64,000 nt of DNA from Clostridiaceae bacterium. Its GTDB lineage: Bacteria > Bacillota > Clostridia > Oscillospirales > Butyricicoccaceae. Both the position numbers and the translations under genes were made by a program. Positions 43,843-52,413 of the stretch are shown one piece after another. The notes beneath the pieces were generated by a model. It was not told the DNA's origin. It searched no databases and worked only from the letters and a program-made list of their open reading frames with translations. The stretch covers positions 62,001 to 126,000 of the forward strand of contig JAGZOP010000002.1 in the NCBI GenBank assembly GCA_018383195.1, read 5' to 3'. Position 1 is the stretch's first letter, and every line of letters starts with the position of its first letter.

Positions 43843-44754
43843 ATGCCGTTTTTCACTCCGATTCTTATGATTGTTCTGTTAATCCTGCTGATTGCATTTC
43901 TGGCATCCAATATTGTCATTGTGCCGCAGGCAAAGGCATACATCATTGAACGTCTGGGAACCTATCAGGGTACCTGGGGCACGGGACTGCATTTTAAAAT
44001 CCCGCTGTTCGAGCGTATCTCCCGCAAGGTCACGCTCAAAGAGCAGGTTGTGGATTTCCCGCCGCAGCCTGTCATCACCAAAGATAACGTCACCATGCAG
44101 ATCGACACCGTGGTCTATTTCCAGATCACCGACCCCAAGCTGTTTACCTACGCAATCGAAAACCCGATGGCGGCAATCGAAAACCTGACCGCCACCACCC
44201 TGCGCAACATCATCGGCGACCTCGAGCTTGACCAGACGTTGACCAGCCGCGATCTCATCAACACCAAAATGCGCGCCCTGCTCGACGAAGCAACCGACGC
44301 ATGGGGCATCAAGGTCGGCCGTGTAGAGCTGAAAAACATCATGCCTCCGGAAGCTATCAAGGAGTCCATGGAGAAGCAGATGCGCGCTGAACGCGAACGC
44401 CGCGAAGCCATCCTCATGGCAGAGGGCAAAAAGCAGTCCGCCATCCTTGTTGCGGAAGGTGAAAAGGAATCGACCGTCCTGCGCGCAGAGGCAACCCGCC
44501 TTGCGAAGATCAAGGAAGCCGAAGGCGAAGCGGAAGCGCTGCTTGCCACCCAGAAGGCGCTGGCAGATTCCCTGCGTCTGCTGAACGAAGCATCTCCGAC
44601 GGATAAGATTATCCAACTCAAGGCACTCGAAGCGTTTGCTGCCGCCGCAGACGGCAAGGCAACCAAGATCATCATTCCGAGCGAAATCCAAGGGCTCGCC
44701 GGACTGGCTTCCTCTTTCAAAGAAGTCATGACCGATCCCAAGAATGTCCAGTAA
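43843..44754 (+). CDS. SPFH-domain (stomatin/paraslipin-like) protein
   Basis: 303 residues. One N-terminal membrane helix (residues 5-25), then the SPFH/Band 7 domain starting VIVPQAKAYIIERLGTYQGTW and including VDFPPQPVITKDNVTMQIDTV, then a long Ala/Glu/Lys-rich coiled coil (about residues 175-260, repeating ILMAEGKK, ILVAEGEK, VLRAEATR), and a C-terminal helix. This is the QmcA/HflK-like slipin type, forming membrane scaffolds with NfeD. AGGAAGG precedes ATG 43843. Confidence 0.92.
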   Translation: MPFFTPILMIVLLILLIAFLASNIVIVPQAKAYIIERLGTYQGTWGTGLHFKIPLFERISRKVTLKEQVVDFPPQPVITKDNVTMQIDTVVYFQITDPKLFTYAIENPMAAIENLTATTLRNIIGDLELDQTLTSRDLINTKMRALLDEATDAWGIKVGRVELKNIMPPEAIKESMEKQMRAERERREAILMAEGKKQSAILVAEGEKESTVLRAEATRLAKIKEAEGEAEALLATQKALADSLRLLNEASPTDKIIQLKALEAFAAAADGKATKIIIPSEIQGLAGLASSFKEVMTDPKNVQ

Positions 44755-44765
44755 ACATCATAGAA

Positions 44766-44800
44766 AAAGGCACCCGAAATCAATTTCGGGTGCCTTTTTT
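44766..44800. terminator. Bidirectional terminator between SPFH gene and mscS
   Basis: Inverted repeat GGCACCCGAAAT / ATTTCGGGTGCC with A/T runs on both sides, between convergent genes. The T run (44795-44800) overlaps the first base of the mscS stop. Confidence 0.9.
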
Positions 44801-45741
44801 CACTTTCCGACAACCACCAGATGAGGATATGCAATGTCCACGCCTTCGCGTTCGCAGCGCTCCTTGATAGACTTGAGCAAATCGCTGCGCATGGCAAATG
44901 CCGTGCCGTTATCGCGCGCCCAAAGCTGTGCACGGATGACGACTGCCGAATCCGCCAGCTCCTGCACTCGGATGACCACCGGCGGCGCGCCAGCCTGCCG
45001 TTCAGCGTCAGTACGGTTATCAAAGTAATCCGGATGCTGCACAATTTCCTCACGCATAATCCGCATGGCATGCGCAATATCCGATTCATAAGTAATCCCT
45101 ACATCCACCATCAGGCAGACCTTATTCTCCGTATGGTTGGCGTTTTCGATAATTGCACTGTTCATGGTATCGTTCGGAATAATGACACGCTTGTTTTCAA
45201 TCGTGCGGATGATGGTGTGCCGCAGGGTAATCTCCTCCACGGTACCTGACACGCCGCTCGATACCACATTGACCACATCCCCAATCACAAAGGGTTTAAA
45301 GGTCAAAATCATAAAACCGCTGACCACGGACCCCATTGCCTGCTGTGACGCGAAACCGATGACAACAGCAAGCACGCCGCCTGCCGCAAACAGCTTATTC
45401 ATCCCCGCCGCAAGCGGTGGAATGTTGCTCACAATCACCGCAAACGCAGTAAAATAGATTGCAGCCAGTGCAAAATATCTCAGATAGGAACATATTGTCG
45501 CAGCCGGATTGCCTGCATCCAGCATCTTCTGCACGGTACGGCGAAAAAAGCGGTTGGTGAGCCGCACAGCAACGACCATCAGCAGAATCACTACTGCAAT
45601 GAATGCTGCACTTACGACAATTCTGCCCAGCCAAGTCTGGGAGAACGCGTCAATCTGTTCTAAAATTGTCTGCGGAACGACTTCATCCACAACAGTTTCA
45701 ACCGCATCCCCCACTGCATTCACCGCATTTTGCTCTCCCAT
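44800..45741 (-). CDS. Small-conductance mechanosensitive channel MscS family
   Basis: 313 residues. Three membrane segments in the first 150 residues (about 38-60, 82-105, 110-130), with the pore-lining helix containing GGVLAVVIGFASQQAMGSVVSG (Gly/Ala pattern), then the beta domain (FKPFVIGDVVNV ... GTVEEITLRHTIIRT) and a C-terminal alpha-beta domain. It releases solutes on hypo-osmotic shock. ATG 45741 has AAAGGAG upstream. Monocistronic, after the proS terminator. Confidence 0.93.
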   Translation of the reverse strand: MGEQNAVNAVGDAVETVVDEVVPQTILEQIDAFSQTWLGRIVVSAAFIAVVILLMVVAVRLTNRFFRRTVQKMLDAGNPAATICSYLRYFALAAIYFTAFAVIVSNIPPLAAGMNKLFAAGGVLAVVIGFASQQAMGSVVSGFMILTFKPFVIGDVVNVVSSGVSGTVEEITLRHTIIRTIENKRVIIPNDTMNSAIIENANHTENKVCLMVDVGITYESDIAHAMRIMREEIVQHPDYFDNRTDAERQAGAPPVVIRVQELADSAVVIRAQLWARDNGTAFAMRSDLLKSIKERCEREGVDIAYPHLVVVGK

Positions 45742-45756
45742 GCAATCACTCCTTTC

Positions 45757-45793
45757 AAAAAACAGGGAGGGTAGCGCACTGCACTCCCCTCCC
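45757..45793 (-). terminator. Probable terminator after proS
   Basis: Minus strand GGGAGGG (45793-45787) pairs with CCCTCCC (45771-45765) and is followed by TGTTTTTT. The T run overlaps the region just upstream of mscS. Confidence 0.65.
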
Positions 45794-45804
45794 CCAAAAT
45801 ATGC

Positions 45805-47244
45805 TTAGTATGCGTTGCCCCAGACGATCATCTTCTTCGCGGGTTTGCCGCAAATCGGGCATACCTCGCCAAGGTTTTCCTGCTCAAGCGGCATGCAGCG
45901 GGAGGACAGACCAGCTTCTTCCTTGACCTTTTCCTCGCACGCCAGTTCTCCGCACCACATGGACTTGACAAAGCCTGTATGCTCCGCAACAATCTGCTTC
46001 ATTTCGTCCAAGCTATGCGCCGTGTAGGTATGCTCCTCGCGGTTTTTGAGCGCCTTCTGGAACAGCGCCTCCTGTACCTCATCCAGCAGCTGCGGAATTA
46101 CCGTAGTCAGGTCTTCAAACTTCACAATGGTCTTTTCGCGGGTATCGCGGCGGACAAGCACACACTGACCGTTCTCAATGTCGCGCGGACCAACCTCCAG
46201 ACGAAGCGGGAAACCCTTCATCTCATACTCGGCAAACTTCCATCCGGGGCTGTTGTCAGACAGATCGATCTTGGCACGGATGCCTGCCTTTTTAATGGTT
46301 TCCAGCAGCTCCTGTGCCTTCTCAGTGACGCCCGGTTTGTGCGCGGCAACCGGAATGACAACGAGCTGGAACGGCGCAATCTTCGGCGGCAGTACCAAGC
46401 CTTCGTTGTCACCGTGGGTCATGATGATCGCGCCGATCATACGGGTGGAAACACCCCAAGATGTCTGATGCATATACTGAAGTGTGTTGTTCTTATCAGT
46501 AAACTGCATGTCAAATGCACGCGCAAAACCATCTCCGAAATAATGGGAAGTACCGGACTGGAGTGCCTTACCGTCATGCATCATTGCCTCAATGGTATAG
46601 GTTTCAACTGCGCCCGCAAAACGCTCCTTCTCGGTCTTCTGTCCCTTGACAACCGGAATCGCCAAATAATCCTCGCAGAACTTCGCGTAGATGTTCAGCA
46701 TGCGCATGGTTTCCTCACGCGCCTCCTGCTCGGTGGCATGCACAGTATGCCCTTCCTGCCACCAGAATTCACGGCTTCTCAGGAACGGACGGGTGGTCTT
46801 TTCCCAACGAACGACCGAACACCACTGGTTATACAGCTTGGGCAGATCACGCCAAGAGCGGACAGTCTTTGCATAGTGCTCACAGAACAGGGTCTCCGAG
46901 GTCGGGCGCACGCACAGGCGCTCCTCCAGTTTTTCCGAGCCGCCGTGGGTCACCCATGCAACCTCGGGAGCAAAGCCCTCGACATGATCCTTTTCCTTTT
47001 GCAGCAGGCTCTCCGGAATGAAGATCGGCATTGCTACGTTTTCATGACCGGTCTCCTTAAACATGCCGTCCAGTGTGTGCTGGATATTCTCCCACAATGC
47101 CTGCGCATAGGGACGCATGATGACGCAGCCCTTGACCGAGGAATAGTCGATCATCTCTGCTTTTTTTACAATATCGGTGTACCACTGCGCAAAATCCACG
47201 TCCATGGACGTGATTTCACTGACCAGCTTTTTCTTTTCTGCCAT
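45805..47244 (-). CDS. proS: Proline-tRNA ligase, short (archaeal/eukaryal-like) type
   Basis: 479-residue class II synthetase lacking the bacterial INS editing domain between motifs 2 and 3. Motif 2 region RWEKTTRPFLRSREFWWQEGHTVH-like segment, motif 3 MTHGDNEGLVLPPKIAP; the C-terminus has a Cys-rich zinc element (CGELACEEKVKEEAGLSSRC, VCPICGKPAKK) and ends in Tyr, as in archaeal-type ProRS. This form is common in Clostridia. GAGGGA lies upstream of ATG 47244. Divergent from the small gene at 47313. Confidence 0.95.
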   Translation of the reverse strand: MAEKKKLVSEITSMDVDFAQWYTDIVKKAEMIDYSSVKGCVIMRPYAQALWENIQHTLDGMFKETGHENVAMPIFIPESLLQKEKDHVEGFAPEVAWVTHGGSEKLEERLCVRPTSETLFCEHYAKTVRSWRDLPKLYNQWCSVVRWEKTTRPFLRSREFWWQEGHTVHATEQEAREETMRMLNIYAKFCEDYLAIPVVKGQKTEKERFAGAVETYTIEAMMHDGKALQSGTSHYFGDGFARAFDMQFTDKNNTLQYMHQTSWGVSTRMIGAIIMTHGDNEGLVLPPKIAPFQLVVIPVAAHKPGVTEKAQELLETIKKAGIRAKIDLSDNSPGWKFAEYEMKGFPLRLEVGPRDIENGQCVLVRRDTREKTIVKFEDLTTVIPQLLDEVQEALFQKALKNREEHTYTAHSLDEMKQIVAEHTGFVKSMWCGELACEEKVKEEAGLSSRCMPLEQENLGEVCPICGKPAKKMIVWGNAY

Positions 47245-47312
47245 AGTTTATGTTCCCTCACTTTTTCTGAATTCATAAGATTCGGATATCACTTTTTAAA
47301 GGAGCGTCGATT

Positions 47313-47633
47313 ATGAATCTCTCACAATCATTTTACGTGAAGCCATCCTCACACGAAATTGTTCATACAACCGTTTCTCTTTCCCCAGAGCAGCGCCCTG
47401 CCCTTGCAGGCACCGTTGTAGATGCCTGTGACAAGCCTGTTGAGGGCGCTCTTGTCACATTTTACCGTGCAGATGCGCCGAGCGATCCCGTCGGAGCGCT
47501 TTATACCGATGCACTCGGACGGTTCGCCTTCGGACCGCTTGAACCCGGAAAGCTCTACCACATCAATGTATCCAAACGGACAGATCGCATCCGCGCGCTC
47601 GAACAGCTTCGACCGGAGTTTATTTCGGACTGA
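47313..47633 (+). CDS. Carboxypeptidase-regulatory-like domain protein
   Basis: 106 residues. The core PALAGTVVDACDKPVEGALVTFYRA ... GALYTDALGRFAFGPLEPG is the seven-stranded beta sandwich of the carboxypeptidase-regulatory/CarbopepD_reg family. There is no signal peptide, unusual for this fold, which is normally secreted. Near-identical architecture to spore-surface or cytosolic small proteins is possible, but not shown. ATG 47313 has AAAGGAG nine bases upstream. Confidence 0.75.
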   Translation: MNLSQSFYVKPSSHEIVHTTVSLSPEQRPALAGTVVDACDKPVEGALVTFYRADAPSDPVGALYTDALGRFAFGPLEPGKLYHINVSKRTDRIRALEQLRPEFISD

Positions 47634-47704
47634 TTCGACGTTTTCCGGCAGTCGAAAATTTGCAAACTGCCGCTGAATGCAATCATCACACCCCTGACAG
47701 CCGA

Positions 47705-49495
47705 TTAGCGAAGTTTGTTCTCCACCTCGTATGTCAGCTTTTCGATGAACTCATCCAGCACCATCTGCGCGGTTTCACCGGTCTTGCGGTCACGCACAGA
47801 GATAACGCCCTTTTCCTGATCCTTGTCGCCAAGCACAATCATATACGGCACCTTTTCAAGCTGTGCCTCGCGAATCTTCTTGCCGATCTTCTCGTTGCGC
47901 GCATCCATCTCGACACGGAAGCCATGCTGTTCGAGCTGCGCCTTAATGTCGTATGCGTAGTCCACATTGCGGTCGGTCATGGGCATCATGCGCACCTGCT
48001 CAGGCGCCATCCAAGTCGGCAGCGCGCCTGCATACTCTTCAATGAGGTATGCCAGTGTGCGCTCATAGCAGCCCATCGAAGTGCGGTGGATGATATACGG
48101 CGTTTTCTTCTGTCCATCCGCATCGGTATATTCCATGCCAAACTTTTCAGCGAGCAGCATATCAATCTGAATCGTAATGAGCGTATCTTCCTTGCCGTGT
48201 ACATTTTTGTACTGAATGTCCAGCTTGGGACCGTAGAATGCAGCCTCATCGATGCCAACCACATAATTTACGCCCAAGTCGTCCAGAATGTGCGCCATGG
48301 TATCCTGCGCCAGTTCCCACTGCTCGGCAGTACCCTCATACTTGTTGCCCGGATTTGCCGGATCCCACTGGGAGAAACGGAAGGTGCACTTTTCGAGCAG
48401 ACCGAGCGTATCGAGACAATACTTCGCCAGATCGAGGCAGCCCTTGAACTCTTCCTCAAGCTGATCGGGGCGCAGGATCAAATGACCTTCCGAAATGGTG
48501 AACTGACGCACGCGGATGAGACCATGCATCTCGCCCGAATCCTCGTTGCGGAACAGGGTCGAAGTCTCGCCCAAACGCATCGGCAGATCACGGTAGGAGC
48601 GCGCACGGTTGAGGAAAACCTGATACTGGAACGGGCAGGTCATCGGACGCAGCGCAAAGCACTCCTTCTCTTCATCATGCGGGTCGCCCAGAATGAACAT
48701 GCCGTCCAGATAGTGGTCCCAGTGACCGGAGATACGGTACAAATCACGCTTTGCCATCAGCGGGGTTTTGGTCAGCAGATAGCCGCGCTTCTGCTCCTCA
48801 TCTTCAATCCAACGCTGCAAAATCTGAATGGTGCGTGCACCCTTGGGCAGCATAATCGGCAGTCCCTGTCCAATATAGTCAACCGTCGTGAAGTATTCCA
48901 GCTCTCTGCCGAGCTTGTTGTGGTCGCGCTTTTTCGCTTCTTCAACCGCTGCAAGGTATGCATCCAGTTCATCCTTCTTCGGGAATGCAGTGCCGTAGAT
49001 ACGTTGGAGCATCTTGCGGTTGGAATCGCCGCGCCAGTATGCGCCCGTCGCGCTCAGCAGCTTGATCGCATTACCCTTCACGCGGCCGGTGGAGTCCAGA
49101 TGCGGACCGGCGCACAGGTCGGTAAAGTCCCCCTGCTTATAGAACGAAATCGTCGCATCTTCAGGCAGGTCGTTGATCAGTTCGACCTTGTATGGCTCAT
49201 CGCGCTCCTCCATGAACTTGATCGCTTCTGCGCGCGGCAGTTCAAACCGCTCAAGCTTCAGCTTTTCCTTGCAGATCTTCTTCATCTCAGCTTCGAGCGC
49301 GTCCAGATGCTCCTGCGTAAAGCTGAACGGCGCATCAAAATCATAGTAGAAGCCGGTTTCGATCGCCGGGCCGATGGCAAGCTTCACTTCCGGATACAGG
49401 CGCTTAACTGCCTGTGCCAGAATATGAGAAACTGTATGGCGGTAGGTATCGCGGTATTCCGGATTTTCAAACGTGTACTTGTTTTCTTCAGACAT
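47705..49495 (-). CDS. thrS: Threonine-tRNA ligase, without TGS domain
   Basis: 596-residue class II synthetase. It starts directly in the editing (N2) domain, with the zinc/editing His motif HTVSHILAQAV at residues about 20-30; the N-terminal TGS domain (about 60 residues in E. coli ThrS) is missing. Catalytic core: YQVFLNRARSYRDLPMRLGE, RNEDSGEMHGLIRVRQFT (motif 2 region), zinc-binding Cys in FALRPMTCPFQ, His and RTSMGCYERTLAYLIEE (motif 3), then the anticodon-binding domain. ATG 49495 has AGGAGGAA upstream. Regulated by the T-box leader. Confidence 0.96.
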   Translation of the reverse strand: MSEENKYTFENPEYRDTYRHTVSHILAQAVKRLYPEVKLAIGPAIETGFYYDFDAPFSFTQEHLDALEAEMKKICKEKLKLERFELPRAEAIKFMEERDEPYKVELINDLPEDATISFYKQGDFTDLCAGPHLDSTGRVKGNAIKLLSATGAYWRGDSNRKMLQRIYGTAFPKKDELDAYLAAVEEAKKRDHNKLGRELEYFTTVDYIGQGLPIMLPKGARTIQILQRWIEDEEQKRGYLLTKTPLMAKRDLYRISGHWDHYLDGMFILGDPHDEEKECFALRPMTCPFQYQVFLNRARSYRDLPMRLGETSTLFRNEDSGEMHGLIRVRQFTISEGHLILRPDQLEEEFKGCLDLAKYCLDTLGLLEKCTFRFSQWDPANPGNKYEGTAEQWELAQDTMAHILDDLGVNYVVGIDEAAFYGPKLDIQYKNVHGKEDTLITIQIDMLLAEKFGMEYTDADGQKKTPYIIHRTSMGCYERTLAYLIEEYAGALPTWMAPEQVRMMPMTDRNVDYAYDIKAQLEQHGFRVEMDARNEKIGKKIREAQLEKVPYMIVLGDKDQEKGVISVRDRKTGETAQMVLDEFIEKLTYEVENKLR

Positions 49496-49528
49496 AATTC
49501 TTCCTCCTTTGTCATTCGCGGGGAGAAC

Positions 49529-49802
49529 AAAAAAAGCCCACCCCCGACATAAAATCAGGGGTGAGCTTATAGCATCCTATAATAACCCACGGTTCCACCC
49601 TGCTTGCAAGCTTCCGCAACCGAAAGCTGCCGCTCTGGAATCCGTAACGTGGACAAACCGGCGCGGAATACTTGGTTTCCTCCGCGCAGCTCAGGAGCCG
49701 GTCGGCTTTTCCCGATCTTTACGACCACTTCCAGCCATGGTGGTCGCTCTCTGAAAAGATATCTGCGGACAAGCCAGTTTCCTTCATTGCTTTTCTATTA
49801 TT
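49529..49802 (-). promoter_or_regulatory. T-box riboswitch of thrS
   Basis: The leader carries the T-box consensus GGGTGGAACCGTGGG (minus strand, 49600-49586) and a terminator hairpin AGCTCACCCC / GGGGTGGGCT (49567-49535) followed by TTTTTTT. An ACC triplet at 49702-49700 is a plausible Thr specifier codon; this was not verified by folding. Confidence 0.92.
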
Positions 49803-49809
49803 GGATTCT

Positions 49810-49838
49810 ATGATACACCAGCAAAAGCCGTTTGTCAA
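49810..49838 (-). promoter_or_regulatory. Sigma-A promoter of the thrS leader
   Basis: Minus strand TTGACA (49838-49833), 17-base spacer, TATCAT (49815-49810). Confidence 0.88.
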
Positions 49839-49867
49839 TCGTGCATCCCGCCGATTTTACGAACTTT

Positions 49868-50416
49868 TTATCCCTGTGCCGACACCTTTCCGCCGCCCTG
49901 CTGAATCCGCTCACAGAGCAGATTATAAAATGCAGCTTTCTCTTCGCCAGCCGCAAACGCACGAAACGGCACAATAATCGCCGCCATGGCGCCGACATAA
50001 ATAAAGTAATGTTCACTGTCCTCTGTGACGCGCTCCACCACACTGTATTCATACCGGCTGTCCTCTCCGCCGCCTGTCAGGGTAAGCTGCTTCTCACCCA
50101 CTGTAAGCGTTTTTTCTGAACAGATATTCTGGTTCTGCGGCTGAGAGAGCATGCGCAGCACCCCCTTCCGGACGCGGCGCGTCATCAGCCGCGGCGTTAA
50201 AAAATAAACCGCCAGCGCAAGCACCGCATATGCGGCTGCAATCGCTGCATTCAGCAGCCCCAGCAAATCCATCAGGATGCATCCGCCAATCAGAATCAAT
50301 GCCGCGCTAACAAGCCGTGTATTGCGGACATTTTTTCTCATCACCGGACTGGTGTTGATATAGCTCAGGTTAAAAGCAACAAAATCCTCAGGTACGACCT
50401 GATAAGTAATCTCCAT
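49868..50416 (-). CDS. YcxB-like membrane protein
   Basis: 182 residues resembling the YcxB-like family: an N-terminal cytoplasmic beta segment (MEITYQVVPEDFVAFNLSYI), two membrane helices (about residues 36-50 and 55-72), and a C-terminal beta domain (EKTLTVGEKQLTLTGGGEDSRY-type strands, YFIYVGAMAAIIVPFRAF) typical of YcxB. Function unknown. Start ATG 50416 has AAGGAAA upstream. It stands alone, separated from thrS by the thrS promoter. Confidence 0.75.
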   Translation of the reverse strand: MEITYQVVPEDFVAFNLSYINTSPVMRKNVRNTRLVSAALILIGGCILMDLLGLLNAAIAAAYAVLALAVYFLTPRLMTRRVRKGVLRMLSQPQNQNICSEKTLTVGEKQLTLTGGGEDSRYEYSVVERVTEDSEHYFIYVGAMAAIIVPFRAFAAGEEKAAFYNLLCERIQQGGGKVSAQG

Positions 50417-50466
50417 ACACTGATTTTCCTTTCCACTTTCGTATCGCGGACAAAATATAAGCGCCG

Positions 50467-50865
50467 TTACATTCTCTGCATCAGTTCAATCTGTTCCCCG
50501 CTTGGACCGGTAAAGAACGCGTTGCGCACCCCGCCAAACAGCGCCGGCATTTCTGTAATGCCGCCGAGGAAGGAATCCACGCCGCGTGCCTTGACCTCCG
50601 TAATCGCCGCTTCCAAATCGTCAACTTCAATCGCAATATGCCGGAACGCATCGTTCTGAACCGCAACCGGCGCTCCGCCGCCCGGCTGCACGACCTCGAG
50701 CGCAAACCCGCAGATCTCAATCATTGCCAGCTGATTGACCCACTGCGGCTTTTGTGCTTCGCCGCGCATGGTGCACTTGCCGCCCAGATTCTCATAAAAT
50801 GCGATGGTCTTTTCCAAATCGTCGGTAAACAGCGCGACATGCGCCAGTCCTTTCCAAGTGTTCAT
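50467..50865 (-). CDS. VOC-family (glyoxalase-like) protein
   Basis: 132 residues, two beta-alpha-beta-beta-beta modules: LAHVALFTDDLEKTIAFYENLGG and FRHIAIEVDDLEAAITEVKARG, with candidate metal ligands H9, E59 (LEVVQPGG) and H78, and a C-terminal SGEQIELMQRM with the usual last Glu. This is the metal-binding vicinal-oxygen-chelate pattern (glyoxalase, methylmalonyl-CoA epimerase and relatives); the substrate is unknown. AAGGAGGAA precedes ATG 50865. Confidence 0.87.
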   Translation of the reverse strand: MNTWKGLAHVALFTDDLEKTIAFYENLGGKCTMRGEAQKPQWVNQLAMIEICGFALEVVQPGGGAPVAVQNDAFRHIAIEVDDLEAAITEVKARGVDSFLGGITEMPALFGGVRNAFFTGPSGEQIELMQRM

Positions 50866-51045
50866 ATCCTGTTCCTCCTTGTTCCTTGCAGCACACGCTG
50901 CTTCTTTCCCATTATAACAAGTCCCACAGGCAGAAGCAACTATTCATCCAATACAAAGACAGCATATCCTCCCCCAATGTACAGGCTGCCTTTTCAGCGG
51001 CGCCGGAATCTTTACAGAAATTTAACGATTACGTCTTGGATTCTA

Positions 51046-51054
51046 TGCTATAAT
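51046..51054 (+). promoter_or_regulatory. Extended -10 promoter of the AI-2E-family transporter gene
   Basis: TGCTATAAT at 51046-51054, 60 bases before the start codon; no good -35 at 17 bases. The rest of the 248-base gap from 50866 shows nothing else. Confidence 0.55.
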
Positions 51055-51113
51055 ATCCAAAGCAATATGGCGAATTTTACCTTTCACACACATTTGGGTT
51101 AGGAGTAAAATTT

Positions 51114-52283
51114 ATGGATTTGAACCGTAAGAACATGCAGAAAATTGCGATGCTTATCGCTTTTGCCATTCTATTAAATGTAGGACTGCAAAAGTATGAA
51201 CTCTTCTTCTCTGCCGTCCGCACACTGATGCATTTGGTGATGCCGTTTATCATCGGCGGTGCGCTTGCTTTTATTTTAAATGTCCCCATGCGCTTTTTGG
51301 AAACCAAACTTTTTCCACGCCGCTATGGACGCAAACCCAATCCGCTCTATCGTATGCGCCGTCTGCTTTCGCTTGTGCTCACATTTGCGTTGGTTGTCGC
51401 AGTGTTATGCATCCTAGTGCTCATGGTCGTGCCCGAAATGGCGCGCTCCGTTCTGACCATCGGCGAACGTATTCCGGCATTTTTCAATCAGCTTATGCAA
51501 TATGTTGACACGCTTTCGCGGCAATATCCGGATTTTTTTGCCGAAATTGAATCATTTTTTGCCGATTGGAGTCAAATCGACTGGAAATCCATCACACAAA
51601 AAGTATGGGATTTCTTCACAAACAGAAATGTGCTCGGCAGCACCTTCAATGTTGCTTCCACCATCATTGGCACATTCACGAATTTCGTCATCGGTCTGGT
51701 CTTCGCCATCTATCTGCTGCTGCAAAAAGAAAAACTCGGCGGTCAGTTCAAGCGTGTGCTGTATTCGTTTGTTCCGGAAAGCAAAGCCGATTATTTTCTG
51801 GAAATCTGCCAGCTTTCGAGCAACACCTTTTCAAATTTCATCTCCGGTCAATGTCTGGAAGCCTGCATCCTTGGGCTGATGTTCTTCGTCTCTATGTCCC
51901 TGCTGCACATGCCCTATGCAATGATTATTTCAATGCTCATTGGCGTAACTGCACTGATCCCTATTTTCGGCGCGTTTATCGGCTGCGGCGTCGGCGTATT
52001 CCTGATTCTGATTGTCAGCCCGATTCAGGCGCTGTGGTTTCTTGTGCTCTTCCTTGTCATGCAGCAGATTGAGGGCAATCTGGTTTACCCGCATGTTGTC
52101 GGAAATTCGGTCGGTCTGCCGTCCATCTGGGTGCTCATGGCGGTTACGCTCGGTGCAAGCACAATGGGTGTCCTGGGTATGATTATCAATATCCCGTTAT
52201 TTTCGATTGTATACGCCCTTTTGCGCCAGACCGTGCGCCGTCGATTGCATGAAAAAGGAATCGACCGCAGCAAGCTGCGGTAA
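51114..52283 (+). CDS. AI-2E family transporter
   Basis: 389-residue polytopic membrane protein of the AI-2E-exporter/TqsA/YtvI family. The N-terminus has hydrophobic segments around residues 12-30 and 35-55 with PFIIGGALAFILNVPMRFLE, then a helical region, and later conserved segments FISGQCLEACILGLMFF, ALIPIFGAFIGCGVGVF, QQIEGNLVYPHVVGNSVGLP and MGVLGMIINIPLFSIVYALL. Family members move AI-2 or act as Na+/H+ antiporters; the substrate here is not known. Start ATG 51114 with TAGGAG ten bases upstream. Confidence 0.88.
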   Translation: MDLNRKNMQKIAMLIAFAILLNVGLQKYELFFSAVRTLMHLVMPFIIGGALAFILNVPMRFLETKLFPRRYGRKPNPLYRMRRLLSLVLTFALVVAVLCILVLMVVPEMARSVLTIGERIPAFFNQLMQYVDTLSRQYPDFFAEIESFFADWSQIDWKSITQKVWDFFTNRNVLGSTFNVASTIIGTFTNFVIGLVFAIYLLLQKEKLGGQFKRVLYSFVPESKADYFLEICQLSSNTFSNFISGQCLEACILGLMFFVSMSLLHMPYAMIISMLIGVTALIPIFGAFIGCGVGVFLILIVSPIQALWFLVLFLVMQQIEGNLVYPHVVGNSVGLPSIWVLMAVTLGASTMGVLGMIINIPLFSIVYALLRQTVRRRLHEKGIDRSKLR

Positions 52284-52316
52284 AAATGAACATGATGTAA
52301 ATCTTGTCACACCCCC

Positions 52317-52345
52317 TTGATTTTTCATGGGCACAGTATTATGAT
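52317..52345 (+). promoter_or_regulatory. Sigma-A promoter of htpG
   Basis: TTGATT (52317-52322), 17-base spacer, TATGAT (52340-52345). Transcription should start just at the CIRCE element. Confidence 0.8.
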
Positions 52346-52353
52346 TATCTGTG

Positions 52354-52380
52354 TTAGCACTCAAGGCATTAGAGTGCCAA
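52354..52380 (+). promoter_or_regulatory. CIRCE operator (HrcA binding site) of htpG
   Basis: TTAGCACTC (52354-52362), nine bases, GAGTGCCAA (52372-52380). This matches the CIRCE consensus TTAGCACTC-N9-GAGTGCTAA with a single mismatch and lies directly after the -10 of the promoter. It implies repression of htpG by HrcA. Confidence 0.93.
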
Positions 52381-52413
52381 TCGACAAATTTAAGTTTTAG
52401 AGGTGTATTCTCC

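Noticed and set aside
47660..49552. A ~630-codon open frame antisense to thrS
   Set aside because: Mirror frame of thrS, running into its T-box leader; no supporting signals.
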